DNA of 64,000 bases, from NCBI GenBank assembly GCA_900208305.1, contig OAPG01000001.1, forward strand, positions 1,488,001 through 1,552,000. The letters are read 5' to 3'. The stretch's first letter is position 1, and every line of letters begins with the position of its first letter. Shown here piece by piece: positions 52,201 through 60,799 of the stretch. The position numbers and the translations under genes are program-made. The notes beneath the pieces were generated by a model. The model searched no databases, was not told where the DNA came from, and saw only the letters and a program-made list of their open reading frames with translations. Source of the DNA: Melanopsichium pennsylvanicum (Eukaryota; Basidiomycota; Ustilaginomycetes; Ustilaginales).

Positions 52201-52829
52201 AGCAGGTCCTCCTCAGTGGAGACCAGCTGTCGCCGGCCGACCAAGTTGTGGAGTTCGTTCTTTTCGATTTTGGGGTTGGAGGGCACCGTGACGGTGTGGG
52301 GGACCCGGAGGTCCCACGTACGGAGGGTATAGTTTGGCTCCGGCCTGGCGGCCTCGACCCAATCCATCCCCAACAGCACGTCGTGGGAGGTCATGGGGGT
52401 GATGAAGAGTCGGTGGCGTGAGGTGATGCAGTGGTTGTTGATGATGATATCCACCGCCGCGTGGCGACTGATGGCGGCCGACATGCCCTGGAGGAATGTG
52501 GCGTGGACGGATTTACGGAGGGAGTGGGTAGGAATGTTGGCCGTTGCGACCATTTCGGGAGTAATGAAAGAGGCGGTGGCGCCGGTATCGAGCAAGGCAA
52601 GGCCTTGCGTGTCGCCGACGCTTACCAAGCATTCGTAGGTTGGTAAGGTAGGGTGTCGATGGATCCGGAGAACGGATCCCTCTTGCTCCACGACGGGAGT
52701 GTCGGTCCGGTGGGCTGCCCAGAATGCTGCGGCAAGCACCCGGAGCTGGCTTAGGTTGTCGATGGGTTCGGACCGAAGGAACCCATCGACCCTTAGTTTC
52801 CCTCCGGGGGATCCTCCAAATCCGATAGG
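49233..52829 (-). CDS. pol: Gypsy Pol polyprotein with C-terminal chromodomain
   Basis: The open frame starts at 52829 and is presumably entered by frameshift at about 52797; there is no need for its own start codon. Domains in order: aspartic protease LDTGATASFI (encoded near 52590); reverse transcriptase with FDLKGAYNLLRI, MPFGLCNAPATFQRLM and YLDD (near 51560); RNase H with VETDASD and YTDHQALQYF; zinc-binding integrase N-terminus (H-x3-H..C-x2-C: HDHPTAGHPGRKT, CAACRRAKH); integrase DDE core (TITMDHITD, IVSDRGTTF, NGQTERANQ); and a chromodomain (FEVEGVLDSRR..QYKVSWVGYPPSWVPAEDV). The chromodomain is thought to direct integration to particular chromatin. All catalytic residues seem intact. 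Confidence 0.95.
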   Translation of the reverse strand, partial: PIGFGGSPGGKLRVDGFLRSEPIDNLSQLRVLAAAFWAAHRTDTPVVEQEGSVLRIHRHPTLPTYECLVSVGDTQGLALLDTGATASFITPEMVATANIPTHSLRKSVHATFLQGMSAAISRHAAVDIIINNHCITSRHRLFITPMTSHDVLLGMDWVEAARPEPNYTLRTWDLRVPHTVTVPSNPKIEKNELHNLVGRRQLVSTEEDLLVLPEPEEELLPLRASATDLAVLPPEYREYADVFDAERANQLPPHRPHDHEINLEAGKTPPYGALYSLSHRKQEELRNYLRKMQAIGFIRPSSSQAAAPLLFVPKKDGRLRPCVDYRALNAITVKDRYPIPLISEHLDRLATAKIFTKFDLKGAYNLLRIAPGHEWKTAFRTRYGSYGYLVMPFGLCNAPATFQRLMNHVLSDLLDVSVIVYLDDILVFSDNEANHHHHVCQVLDRLRKHQLYCAPDKCEFPTDSVEFLGYLVSPDGLSMDPTKVSTVLEWPPPQSIRQIQVFLGFANFYRRFIRHYSRVAAPLTNLLKGGASGKVDLPPEATAAFNRLKEAFTSAPILRHFSPTLYTVVETDASDAVVAAVLSQWHPQPGADASAEPNSRSHTLHPVAYWSRKMIPAERNYEIHDKELLAIVDACGAWRHYLHGLTRPFLIYTDHQALQYFQMKRQLNRRQARWQADLAEFDFVLHYRPGKEAVRPDALSRRHDLFPDGPSRPDPANQATLLPANLFARAAGVHSLDPLPTEWIETLRKAANLPPNVAVRDGVPYTTEGHVYLPPQLRDKALHLLHDHPTAGHPGRKTTLHLMRQRFYWPTMVQDTNSYVASCAACRRAKHPRHKPHGYLLLLVPPDRPWSTITMDHITDLPPSLANGTTYNSILLVVDRLTKFVVFIPANKTDTAETLAYQLHRYVFSYFGLPDTIVSDRGTTFVASVWTELLRALRIKGSYLSAYHPQTNGQTERANQTLELFLRFYTAYDHSGWATLLPTAQLALNQRPSATTTIAPAIACFTFAPRAHPSIPPATSNVPSADKVRVCQDAIAKANLAVAKWFNRCRSDVSFRRGDLVLLRTKHLRSDRPSHKLSNPLAGPFKVDEVISDRAYRLLLPPSWKVHPVFHVQMLEPYPDGVRESSDAPQPTTLEDDYANFEVEGVLDSRRRAGRLQYKVSWVGYPPSWVPAEDVDRAPDLVAAYHAANPTKPAPTRR
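52758..52802 (-). promoter_or_regulatory. -1 programmed ribosomal frameshift signal between gag and pol
   Basis: On the coding strand the heptamer G GGA AAC (52802-52796) is in the X XXY YYZ phase of gag. The gag stop TAA and two bases form a 5-nt spacer, followed by a perfect 12-bp hairpin, GTCGATGGGTTC / GAACCCATCGAC (52790-52779 and 52769-52758) with a 9-nt loop. Pol is in the -1 frame and is open from 52829, so it overlaps the end of gag by about 35 nt. All parts of a classic signal are present. Confidence 0.85.
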
Positions 52830-54028
52830 TCACTGTCGGGGTTGGAGGCTGACCCGTCATCCATGGGGTTGACGAGTATAGTCCCGGAATCGTTGTCAAA
52901 TGAAATAGCATGTGCCCGGAGAGTTTGTGTTTGGGGCGCCTTTGGGCAGTCACGGGCCAAATGGTCGCTGCCACCGCAGCCGAAGCACTGCCTGTTGGTC
53001 CGTCGGTGCTGGCGGAGGCGTTCCGCCGCATCACGCGTAGGGTCCTTGGCCGGTAGTGGAGGTCGTTCCATTTTGCGGGGTCCCTCCGGGGGCTCTCGTT
53101 TGGCCGTCACGGCTGGGAGGGGCGGTCGGTGTCGCAGCTGTGACTCCGCGGGTCTTGTCGTGGCCTCCTGTATCACCTGCATCCGGCGCTCCGTGACAAT
53201 GGCGGCGTTGATGAAGTCACGGATGTTGGTCATCGGCACGTGGGTGAGCTTTTCCCGTAGGCGCGGCCGGAGGCTTTGTTCGAACAGCATCAACGCCTGC
53301 TGCTGGTCGGTCAGGTGCGATTTGGCCGTCAGCGACATGAACTCCGCCGCGTGCTCCGATACTGATCCCTTCTGGCGGAGGGCATTCAGTTGGAGGCGTG
53401 CGGTGTAGCTGGGGTTGGGATCGCCATGGACGCGACGGAGGTCGGCGCAAAAGGCCCTCCAGGAGCTCATCCAGGGCGGATCCTCCCCCTCCTGTTGTCG
53501 CACATTGCAAATGCGGGTTCGTGGTTTGCCCGTCATGTTGCCGATGGCAAACATGATGCGACGGGCATCCGTCAGAAACTTGGAGGGATTAGCCTCGAAG
53601 TTGAGTTTGCATTGATCCAAGAAGTCCTCCAGTTTGTCTTGGCTGCCGTCCCATTCCGGAGCCTGGAGTCGAATCTCTGGCTTGCGGGGCGCGGCCTCCA
53701 CGTAGACGGGGGCTACGGTTGGCGGGGGGACCTGGGCAGCGGTTGCTCCTTGGTAGTGCTGAGAAGACTCCGGTCTAGGTTGATCCTCCCTGGGGAAGAA
53801 GGCAGCCTCTAGCAGAGCGGTAATGCGCCGCTGTTGTTCAGAGGTTTCACGCAGAAGCGCCAGGATATCCATTTGCCCTTGGACCAAGGTGGTCAGGGCG
53901 GCGGGCGGTTTGCCCGAGGGTGCAACAACGCTGGCGGGCTCGTCTCCGCTGGGGGAGATGGTGGGAGCGTCTCCCTCCGCTTGGGGGGAGGCGTCCGTTT
54001 GGTTTCGTCGGTTGGAGCGTGTACTCAT
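52793..54028 (-). CDS. gag: Gypsy Gag
   Basis: 411 aa from the first Met outside the LTR (MSTRSNRRNQ). A retrotransposon capsid domain lies in the middle (KLEDFLDQCKLNFEANPSKF, SSWRAFCADLRRVHGDPNP, SVSEHAAEFMSLTAKSHL). One CCHC knuckle, CFGCGGSDHLARDC, lies near the C-terminus, after a Pro/Arg-rich linker. The last codons GAG GGA AAC TAA contain the slippery heptamer that leads into pol. The open frame extends into the LTR, but the LTR part is not protein-like. Confidence 0.92.
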   Translation of the reverse strand: MSTRSNRRNQTDASPQAEGDAPTISPSGDEPASVVAPSGKPPAALTTLVQGQMDILALLRETSEQQRRITALLEAAFFPREDQPRPESSQHYQGATAAQVPPPTVAPVYVEAAPRKPEIRLQAPEWDGSQDKLEDFLDQCKLNFEANPSKFLTDARRIMFAIGNMTGKPRTRICNVRQQEGEDPPWMSSWRAFCADLRRVHGDPNPSYTARLQLNALRQKGSVSEHAAEFMSLTAKSHLTDQQQALMLFEQSLRPRLREKLTHVPMTNIRDFINAAIVTERRMQVIQEATTRPAESQLRHRPPLPAVTAKREPPEGPRKMERPPLPAKDPTRDAAERLRQHRRTNRQCFGCGGSDHLARDCPKAPQTQTLRAHAISFDNDSGTILVNPMDDGSASNPDSDLSDLEDPPEGN

Positions 54029-54056
54029 CTTGGTTACGACGTCGTCCCGTGGGGAG

Positions 54057-54066
54057 GTCGCATGTA
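54057..54066 (-). promoter_or_regulatory. Gypsy primer-binding site, probable self-priming type
   Basis: One base inside the 5' LTR the transcript reads TACATGCGAC. The transcript-sense LTR segment 54218-54209 reads GTCGCATGTA, its exact complement. No match to a tRNA 3' end was evident. This is the arrangement of Tf1-type elements, where the 5' end of the RNA folds back to prime minus-strand synthesis. Confidence 0.55.
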
Positions 54067-54067
54067 A

Positions 54068-54497
54068 TGTTAAGGCTGTAGGGTCTAGATACCGCGGGCG
54101 GCTACAGCCGGGATGGAGGCTACGGGTACGGAGAGGTCGTAGGCGGGGCGACACAGGCGGTCGGGGGTCAGAGCACACTACTGCGTTGCTATAGAGCTAA
54201 CTAAGTAATACATGCGACGAGGTCCGGAGGCAACCTCGTGTCAGGCAGGGGCGGGGTGGTAAGGTACAGGAACTATCGGTCACTTCCCACCGCGGCGTTA
54301 CAATGTTAGGTTGCCGACGGTCATATCCTACGTACGGAGGGGCCAGCCGCGGTTGGGCGGTAGGAGGATCGTGTCAGGCCGACCGCTCCGCTGCGAGGGG
54401 TCCGGAGAGGGTCGGTCGGGGCCCGATCACGACGATCGCTCAATCGGGAGGGGGGCCGAGCACCCCCTCTTTGGACTCCGGTTGGTAGGCACTAACA
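54068..54497 (-). repeat. Gypsy 5' LTR
   Basis: 430 bp; three substitutions relative to 46861-47290. A 10-nt segment within it (54209-54218) is an inverted match to the sequence just inside the element (54057-54066). Confidence 0.95.
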
Positions 54498-54502
54498 CTG
54501 TG

Positions 54503-54945
54503 CCAGTGGTTGCATTTGCTTGGGGTTCGTCTAAGTTAGCTGCGTTCAAGTGGCCGGTGATTTCCCATCTATTCTTGCTCTTGTTAATGTCAGTTTGGAT
54601 TGCTGTGCCGTCATTTTGTATTATAGTGGCACTGGACTGTTCAAAAATCACTTGTGCACCCTCAGTTGTCAAAGCGGGAACGGATAGCAGGTTTGTATTC
54701 AAGTGAGGTACATGGAGAACGTCCAACAGTGGTATGGTCTCATTTCCTACTAGCAAACTTGCGTCACCGATTGCTTCGACCTTAAGCTTCTCCTGGCCTG
54801 CGGTACCAACATATCCTTTCTTGCTTGTTGGGCTGATCAGCTTGCTTGCGTCGTTCACCATGTGGTGTGTTGCACCTGAGTCGAGGATAAAAAGGTTGCG
54901 CTGCCGTTGTCCGGAGTTGCTTGTTGAGAGGGCGCACTCGCGTCC
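54503..54945 (-). pseudogene. pol: Copia pol, 5' fragment (protease)
   Basis: In the Gag frame directly after the UAG stop. It encodes the aspartic-protease active site DSGATHHM and downstream strands (VEAIGDASLLVG, LLDVLHVPHLNTNLLSV) typical of copia pol, then breaks at the gypsy insertion. Deleting the inserted element together with one CTGTG copy restores continuity of this frame into the downstream fragment, confirming the insertion point. Confidence 0.88.
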
Positions 54946-56001
54946 CTATTTGGCGTCTTCGTCGGTGAGCTGTACAGTGTTCTGGGGTTGCTGTGTGGGG
55001 CAGAAAATTGCGATGTGGCCGGGTTGACCGCATTTGTAGCACTTCGCTGGAGCTGTAGGGTTCGCCGGGTCACGTCTGCCGCGTTTGTAGGCTTCTTCGT
55101 TGACGATTTGCTTGTTACCCAACGATCTGAACTGCGTGGCTCTGGCTGAGGCTTGGAAGTCTTTGCCCGAAGCTTGCCTAGCTGATGGAATGTGGAATGT
55201 AGTAGGTTTGACTTGCCAATTTGTGCGACCTGATTTGATTCGACCTTCTAGCTCGGCTTCTTGGTGTTTCTTTGCTAGAGCGTGGTATGCGTACTCGTAG
55301 CTACATGCGGGACTGGCTGCCTTTAGCGAGTCAACGGTGCTTTGGTATAGCCAGTCGGACCTTGTGCACCGGTAGAGCGTGGATTTCTTGAGCTTGTCGC
55401 TCAGACTATTATCGCCGAGCCTGGCGGCGTCGTTCCAGATTTGGTCGAGATCCTTACCTAGATTTACTATGTTTCTGTTGATGAGTCTCACTTCATGCAC
55501 TCGGTCATGTATTGCTTCAAGTTTAACTTCGTCATTGATTGTAAGTACTTTCTTGAGGTTTTGGTACAGGGTAGATCCGAGTTGACTGCCTTCGCCTTCA
55601 TTGCGTACAATATATGTGTCGATCCTGCTCTCGGGGCTGTTGTCGCAGGCAGCGAGGATGAGGCCGAGTAGGTGTTGGTCGAGATCTTCATCATATTTGG
55701 CGTCGTCCTTGGGGATAGCGCCAGTAAGAATTTTATCTGCGTTCTTGATTGTCTGAATGCAGTTGATAAATTTCGGCTGCCAGACGGCCCAATTGTTTTC
55801 GTTGAGCTTGGTAATATTGGAAACGATGCTGATGACCGATCGCGGGATCTTGTCTGCTTCCCTAGGTTCTTGAGGTGCGTTGGTGTTGATAAGGCTGAAT
55901 GCCTTTTCGAGGACTTGGTCCTCACTCCAATCTTCATGGGCTGCGCGAATTAGCGCCATGGTGCGGTCAAGTAGGGCAACTGTATCTGCGCGGGGCGGCA
56001 T
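54946..56001 (-). CDS. gag: Copia Gag
   Basis: 351 aa. The N-terminal helical capsid-like part (DWSEDQVLEKAFSLI, WAVWQPKFINCIQTI, LDQHLLGLILAACDN) is followed by a basic linker and one CCHC zinc knuckle, CYKCGQPGHIAIFC. Residues such as NNWAVWQPKF match the UBN2/retrotran_gag region of copia elements. It ends at a UAG codon at 54946-54948; beyond it the same frame continues into the protease (LFILDSGATHHM), so Gag and Pol are separated only by this stop. Confidence 0.88.
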   Translation of the reverse strand: MPPRADTVALLDRTMALIRAAHEDWSEDQVLEKAFSLINTNAPQEPREADKIPRSVISIVSNITKLNENNWAVWQPKFINCIQTIKNADKILTGAIPKDDAKYDEDLDQHLLGLILAACDNSPESRIDTYIVRNEGEGSQLGSTLYQNLKKVLTINDEVKLEAIHDRVHEVRLINRNIVNLGKDLDQIWNDAARLGDNSLSDKLKKSTLYRCTRSDWLYQSTVDSLKAASPACSYEYAYHALAKKHQEAELEGRIKSGRTNWQVKPTTFHIPSARQASGKDFQASARATQFRSLGNKQIVNEEAYKRGRRDPANPTAPAKCYKCGQPGHIAIFCPTQQPQNTVQLTDEDAK

Positions 56002-56024
56002 GCTGGCTTGAGTTGGGCTTTGCT

Positions 56025-56042
56025 GAGCTTCAGACTCTTAAT
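56025..56042 (-). promoter_or_regulatory. Copia primer-binding site, complementary to a tRNA-Lys(CUU) anticodon arm
   Basis: Directly inside the 5' LTR the plus strand reads GAGCTTCAGACTCTTAAT. This is not the 3' end of a tRNA. It reads like the D-stem/anticodon-stem region of tRNA-Lys(CUU): GAGC, T, stem TCAGA, loop CTCTTAA, T. It would therefore prime from a 5' half-tRNA, as known for Drosophila copia with initiator tRNA-Met. The tRNA gene itself is not in the window. Confidence 0.6.
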
Positions 56043-56295
56043 CAGTTGTAGGGAATGCTATTATTGGCTATTGCGCTGCTGTGATGGTATCGTATATACA
56101 TGAGTTATGGCTTCGCTTGATCTAACTACTAAGCTAGCCGGGAGTTCTGAGCTGGCCGGAAATTGCTGGAAGCTTCAGCTCCGAGCTATTGGATCTGATT
56201 GGTTGGTCTAGGGACTATGTGTCAGTCGGGCTGGTAGTGGTTGGTTTGTTAGGTCTTTGTTGTGTAACGTCGGATCTTCATCGCGTCGCTTCAAC
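56043..56295 (-). repeat. Copia 5' LTR
   Basis: 253-bp partner of the LTR at 43759. It presumably carries the element promoter; the Gag start lies only 41 bp inside the element. Confidence 0.93.
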
Positions 56296-56300
56296 TTGTG

Positions 56301-57478
56301 CATCCTGTTCATCAAGATACGGACTCGACCTCATTCTCTCACTTTTTCAACGGCACAAGAATGGTAACAAATGCAGCTCAAAGGCAGCATGTAGAAGGAC
56401 GACTGAAATCGCCCTACAAGCTACACGAGCAGTGACATCTCAAAGACAAGCTCTCTTCAGCCTGTAAAAGTGTCCAATCTTGCCGCCCGCACACAAGTCG
56501 CCTGTTAAGCGCACCGGCGCTTGCCTATTGTTATGTTTCTCCTTTAAACGATTTGCATATCGCTTATCCTCATCTTTCCCTCCTCCGCCAATCACCTTGC
56601 CCCGCTCTTTCTTTTGGGGGTTAGTGGGAGAGCCAACAGGATCTCAATACAGTAATAACCTGCACCGCAATCACAACCCAATGCTGTCCTTCCCCACCAA
56701 ATGGTTGTGCTGTTTGTCAAAATCGAATGCAACCGCCAACGCATAGCGGGGACAAGCATGCAAGCAAGCAAGCAATTATGGCACAATGGCGGAACCCAAT
56801 CGCTGTCTTAGAGAAACGCTCTTCCACTTCATGAACAATCTTCCTCGGCTCGAGTCTTGTGCAGATGAGAAAGGGGGGGCTCTTCTCTTTTCCTCCTCCC
56901 TTTTTGCGCCATCGACCCTGTCATGCCTTCGCTTCGACGTTGAGATCGAAAATGACCAGAGGCGGCGGCTACTTCTGTGCAAGCGAGCCTCAACCGTTCT
57001 TCGCCATCCACCCTGGCGCCTCTTCTTCTGAGCTCTCCAGGATTCATTCCGAATAACATTGACAGGGTCTTGGTCTATGGTCTCGCAGATCAGAGGCGGA
57101 ACTTTTTGGCCTCACATCTCTCGACTGAATCGCTGGACCCTCGTGGACGACTTCTGCTCCTGTTTCCGTACTTATATTTCAAACCTATCCAGAGGCTTAC
57201 GATTGCCCCCTGGTCATCGCTATCTTTGATATATCCCGCTCGATCGACGACGTCGGATACTTGAGCACCACTTGCGATCCTGTATACCCTCACCTCGACT
57301 ATTCGAAGCTCGAGTAGCATTGCTACCCAAAGCTGGCGACTCTTGATACATGCGTCCTGCTTAAACACGCATCAGGGTTGCTGCTTCGCGTCATTCTCAC
57401 ACCGTCACCAGCCCGAAGAAAACACCTATCCAAACCCCTGGTATGAACCTCTTGTAGAGGCTCAGTAAACACATCAAC
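56301..57478. other. Intergenic region right of the retrotransposon nest
   Basis: About 1.2 kb with CT-rich leader sequence before the 7TM gene. Several overlapping short frames, none convincing. Confidence 0.5.
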
Positions 57479-60349
57479 ATGTCCTACGCGGCACTCAATA
57501 CACAATTCAGTCTCCAGTCTCCCCCACCTCGAAATGTCTTTTCCACAATTCGCAACATCGACGGTCGTGCGTGGTTCCCCGATTTCACAATGGAGGCAAA
57601 CCCAACCGGCTCCTTGCAAAACTTCATCAAAATCCTCTTCTACCCTACTCTACACAAAAGCACCTTTGTCCAGCTCAAGTTGCTTTCTGTCCTCACCGCC
57701 ATCATCGGCGTCTCTATCCTTCTCATCATTCTCAGAAGGCTGTACGAGAAATCATTTTGGCTTTTTAGACTGGTGAGGAGAAGTAATGGTACATTGATCG
57801 TGCCGAATGCGATCACTGCTTTCGTTGCTGTTGAGAGTACTTTTGCTATCCTTCTAATTGCATTGTAAGTATAGCTCTTTTTTTCTACAGCTCGGTTCTA
57901 CATTTCTAAGCTCGATTCTGACCTATACACACTGATTGTATCGTTTTAACACAACCTGCGCAGATGCTGGGAAGTCATAGCTTGGTTTCAACAGGGCCGA
58001 TCACCAAAGTACATGATTCTCTGGATCGGCCTTACCTGGCTACCACTTATCCTCGGAGCATGGTGCACCACGGTTGGAATCATCTACGCCCGCCCCGACG
58101 CACTCTCGTTTGTCTCCCCACAGCCCAACAAACCCCATTCCTGGGCCCTGCGTACAGGCATCACGCCTACCGTTGTCAACATTTTTGTCTTTCTCATCCC
58201 CGTGATTCAGATCGTCTCCGTCGTCATTCCAGCAGTCCTCGCCCAAAAACGTTACAGTCAAGCGTTTGACCACTACCACCGGTGGGCTGTCACAATTCAA
58301 CCTGGCCAGACCCTCTCGCGCGAACTGCTGGTAGAGGCACAGCAGATCTGGTTTAAAGTGTTGGACGCTGCATATTACATTTCGATATGCATGGCGGTGT
58401 GGGAGGCTTGGGTGTGCGGCTTGTTCATCTGCTACTGCCTGGCCGGCGGTTCGTTAATCGCTACGCTCAGATGCCAGTTGAGAACGGTGAAGAGTCTTAG
58501 GCAGAACCAGGAGCTTAGCGAGAGCAGTGCCGTGCAGAACGGCAAGCACCCGAGAGGACCGAGCACAAATGCGGTTGCCAACATTATGATTTCGCACCCA
58601 GCATTGCAGTGCGACACAGATGAAGAGAAGCTACCCGTCAACCCTACAAGTCCCAATCTCCTTGAGGTTCAAGCACCTCCGAGGTCGCTTTCGCTTTCTT
58701 CAGCGGTTTCGGATAGCGCTACGCTTGTTGCTTGCGAAAGCGGTGTCAAGCGCTACGCTAGGCATACCAAATCTGCAAATGCCAAATTGGCGTCCGCGGC
58801 TCGCCGATTTGGTTCCGATGGGATCATTGGCAACACCGAAGCTCAGCAAACCGAGTCGATGTATTTCTCTCGCGAAGAGCTTCGCGTCGACGAGCCCTCG
58901 CACTCGTTCTTCCCGCCTGTGCGTCCCTCGGCGTTCGTGCGTCCCGCTATGCCCTCCTCCAACCAGCCGTCCAGGGGTGACAAACAGACGACGTTTCCGT
59001 CGCACAAACGCTACTTGGAGAAATTCTACCGCAACTTTGTGGTGCAGTTCGTGGGTCTCATGCTGTGCATTCTCTTCTTTGCCGTCTTTTGTGGCAAACT
59101 CGTCACCACGTGGTATTCGGCTTGGGAAGCAAACGATCTCGCAACCGCCTTCGAGATTGCGCTACTCGTGGTTTGCTGGGTGACTGTGGCGTTGGCAAGC
59201 ATCATAATCTTTGCAATTTTGAGTCGAACGTACGAGCCGGTCTTGTCGAACTTCAATGCGGCTGCGACGGCGAACCGATCGAGTGGTGGGAGTCGAAGGG
59301 GCAGTATGGTGCACGGAAAGAACGGACCGAAATTGGCTGCAAGGAGACTGAGTGGGGCCAAGACATGGGCTGCGTCGACGTTGAGTCAATTCTCCAGTGG
59401 GGAGCATAGGAGGAGCCAAGGGGATATTGGGTTGGATGCGGTATGTAGTCGTCGAGCTGGTTCTCTTTCTGGAGCGGGCAGATCGTCGATGCATGCCTAT
59501 GATGAGCTTGAGGGCGAAATGAACGAGTCGCCAAGGATGGAACTTGATCCTCCTGTCCCAAAAAGTCAACCTTTGACCTTGCGCAAGCCAACATCCAACG
59601 CAACACCAGATCTGCAAGCGTGGTCTCGCAGAACTGTTTCTCATACCGAACAGCAACCTCGTCGACAACGATCGTTTGGTAGAGGTTCAATCTCTCATTC
59701 TGCCTGCAACATGAGTGGGGTGATGGTCGAACAAACCGTCAGTACGATTGTCGAAGACCCCACTGTGGAAGAATACTATCGAATCGAGCGACCAGTTCGT
59801 GCGGCAGCGCGTGTCCGTACTTCGCCATCCAAATCAGACGTATCGGAGCAAGAGATTTTTACACCTCACTCTGCTTCGATGGAAAAGGGGCTGTACACTC
59901 CTTCGCGCTTCAGTAACCGAAGTGAGTGGGCCAATAGTCCTGCCACACCAGTTACGCTTTGGTCACCTTCCACTCCCGGATCCATACGTCCTCTGATAAG
60001 CAAGAGGGATCGTCAGTTTTCGGACAGCAGTTCTACTTTGCCTCAAATTCCGTTCGGACGAGAAATTGACGAGACGACTGTTCAAAGCAGCAGCAACTTC
60101 TGGAACCTTGATCGATCTCGATCGAATATCGCACCTGGAACTTCACAGGTTCGAAGACCGAGTACGACAGGAACCGATCCAGTAGGGTTGGGAATTGGAT
60201 TAGCAGGAGCGTCTCAAACCTGGACCGCACCCAGTGTGTGGGGTAGTGGAGAACCCGATCCTGAACTCATGCAAGAAGATGCCCAGATGCGGTTGCGCAT
60301 GGCTTCCCGTCCCAATACCGCTGGTGACCCTAAGCGATCCAAAATGTAA
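57479..60349 (+). CDS. Seven-transmembrane protein with long third loop and tail
   Basis: Two exons, 57479-57864 and 57964-60349, joined across a 99-bp intron (GTAAGT..GCGCAG); 923 aa. Seven hydrophobic spans can be placed: LKLLSVLTAIIGVSILLII, AITAFVAVESTFAILLIAL, MILWIGLTWLPLILGAWCTT, VVNIFVFLIPVIQIVSVVIP, a span near WVCGLFICYCLAGGSLIATL, FVVQFVGLMLCILFFAVF and FEIALLVVCWVTVALASIII. Between the fifth and sixth spans lies a loop of about 200 residues, and after the seventh a tail of about 330 residues; both are Ser/Thr-rich and disordered. The count and loop pattern resemble a G-protein-coupled receptor, but no class signature (Ste2, Ste3, Git3, mPR, PTH11 CFEM) is visible. Likely a plasma-membrane sensor; function unknown. 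Confidence 0.8.
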
Positions 60350-60799
60350 ACAGTTTTACAACATTAAGTCGTTGAAATGTAAAGTTATCCGGAAGCTTGT
60401 GAAACAATATTGGGTTTTCTTTCCCTTTGAAGAGAGCGATCAAGAACAGAAGCAATGTCATAAAAAATGCGTGATTGTGCTGATAATCCGTGATTGGGTA
60501 TGCTTGGAGTGATGATACTTGACAAGGAGGTAATGATGAGATGATGTGATATTTAAATAAAAAACGAACCAAAGACAAGATTTCCAACTACGTGCCGCGG
60601 TTATTTTGGCGACAAATCTAGACGTGGTGAATGGCATTGTGCCAACACAAGAGGGGTGCAGAATCGAGGCTTTCGGCTCACAATACAAGGAGCTAACATT
60701 CTTCTCCACCGCCTTTCCCAGCTTTACTTTGCTCTGCTCTGCTCTGCTCTGCTCTGCTCAACTCGACCCAAACCCAACAGAGGAGCGTCACTATTTTTT
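60350..60799. other. Convergent 3' spacer with CTCTG repeat
   Basis: 450 bp; a (CTCTG) pentanucleotide microsatellite lies at about 60731-60759. No gene supported. Confidence 0.5.

Larger units (their letters stand above)
46861..54497 (-). mobile_element. Ty3/gypsy chromovirus nested in the copia element
   Basis: 7,637 bp. 430-bp LTRs begin TGTTA and end TAACA, differ at three positions and are flanked by the target duplication CTGTG (46856-46860 and 54498-54502). The minus strand encodes Gag and a long Pol in the order protease, RT, RNase H, integrase, chromodomain, which places it among chromoviruses. No stop or frameshift other than the regulated gag-pol junction is visible, so this copy may be autonomous. 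Between pol and the 3' LTR it carries a spliced gene on the opposite strand. It is younger than or similar in age to its copia host, as its target is the copia pol gene. Confidence 0.96.
43759..56295 (-). mobile_element. Ty1/copia LTR retrotransposon, split by a nested insertion
   Basis: The element spans 12,537 bp, of which about 4.9 kb is its own sequence. Identical-length LTRs (253 bp, two C/T differences) bound it, and the 5-bp duplication TTGTG flanks it at 43754-43758 and 56296-56300. Order on the minus strand is LTR, Gag, protease, integrase, reverse transcriptase, RNase H, LTR, the integrase-before-RT order that defines Ty1/copia. A complete Ty3/gypsy element interrupts it between protease and integrase, and an in-frame stop lies inside integrase, so this copy is not autonomous. 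LTR similarity shows a recent insertion. Confidence 0.95.

Noticed and set aside
43759..56295. Repeat-induced point mutation as the cause of the copia stops
   Set aside because: Only a few C-to-T changes are seen, the gypsy frames are intact and the LTRs are nearly identical, so genome-defence mutation is not supported.
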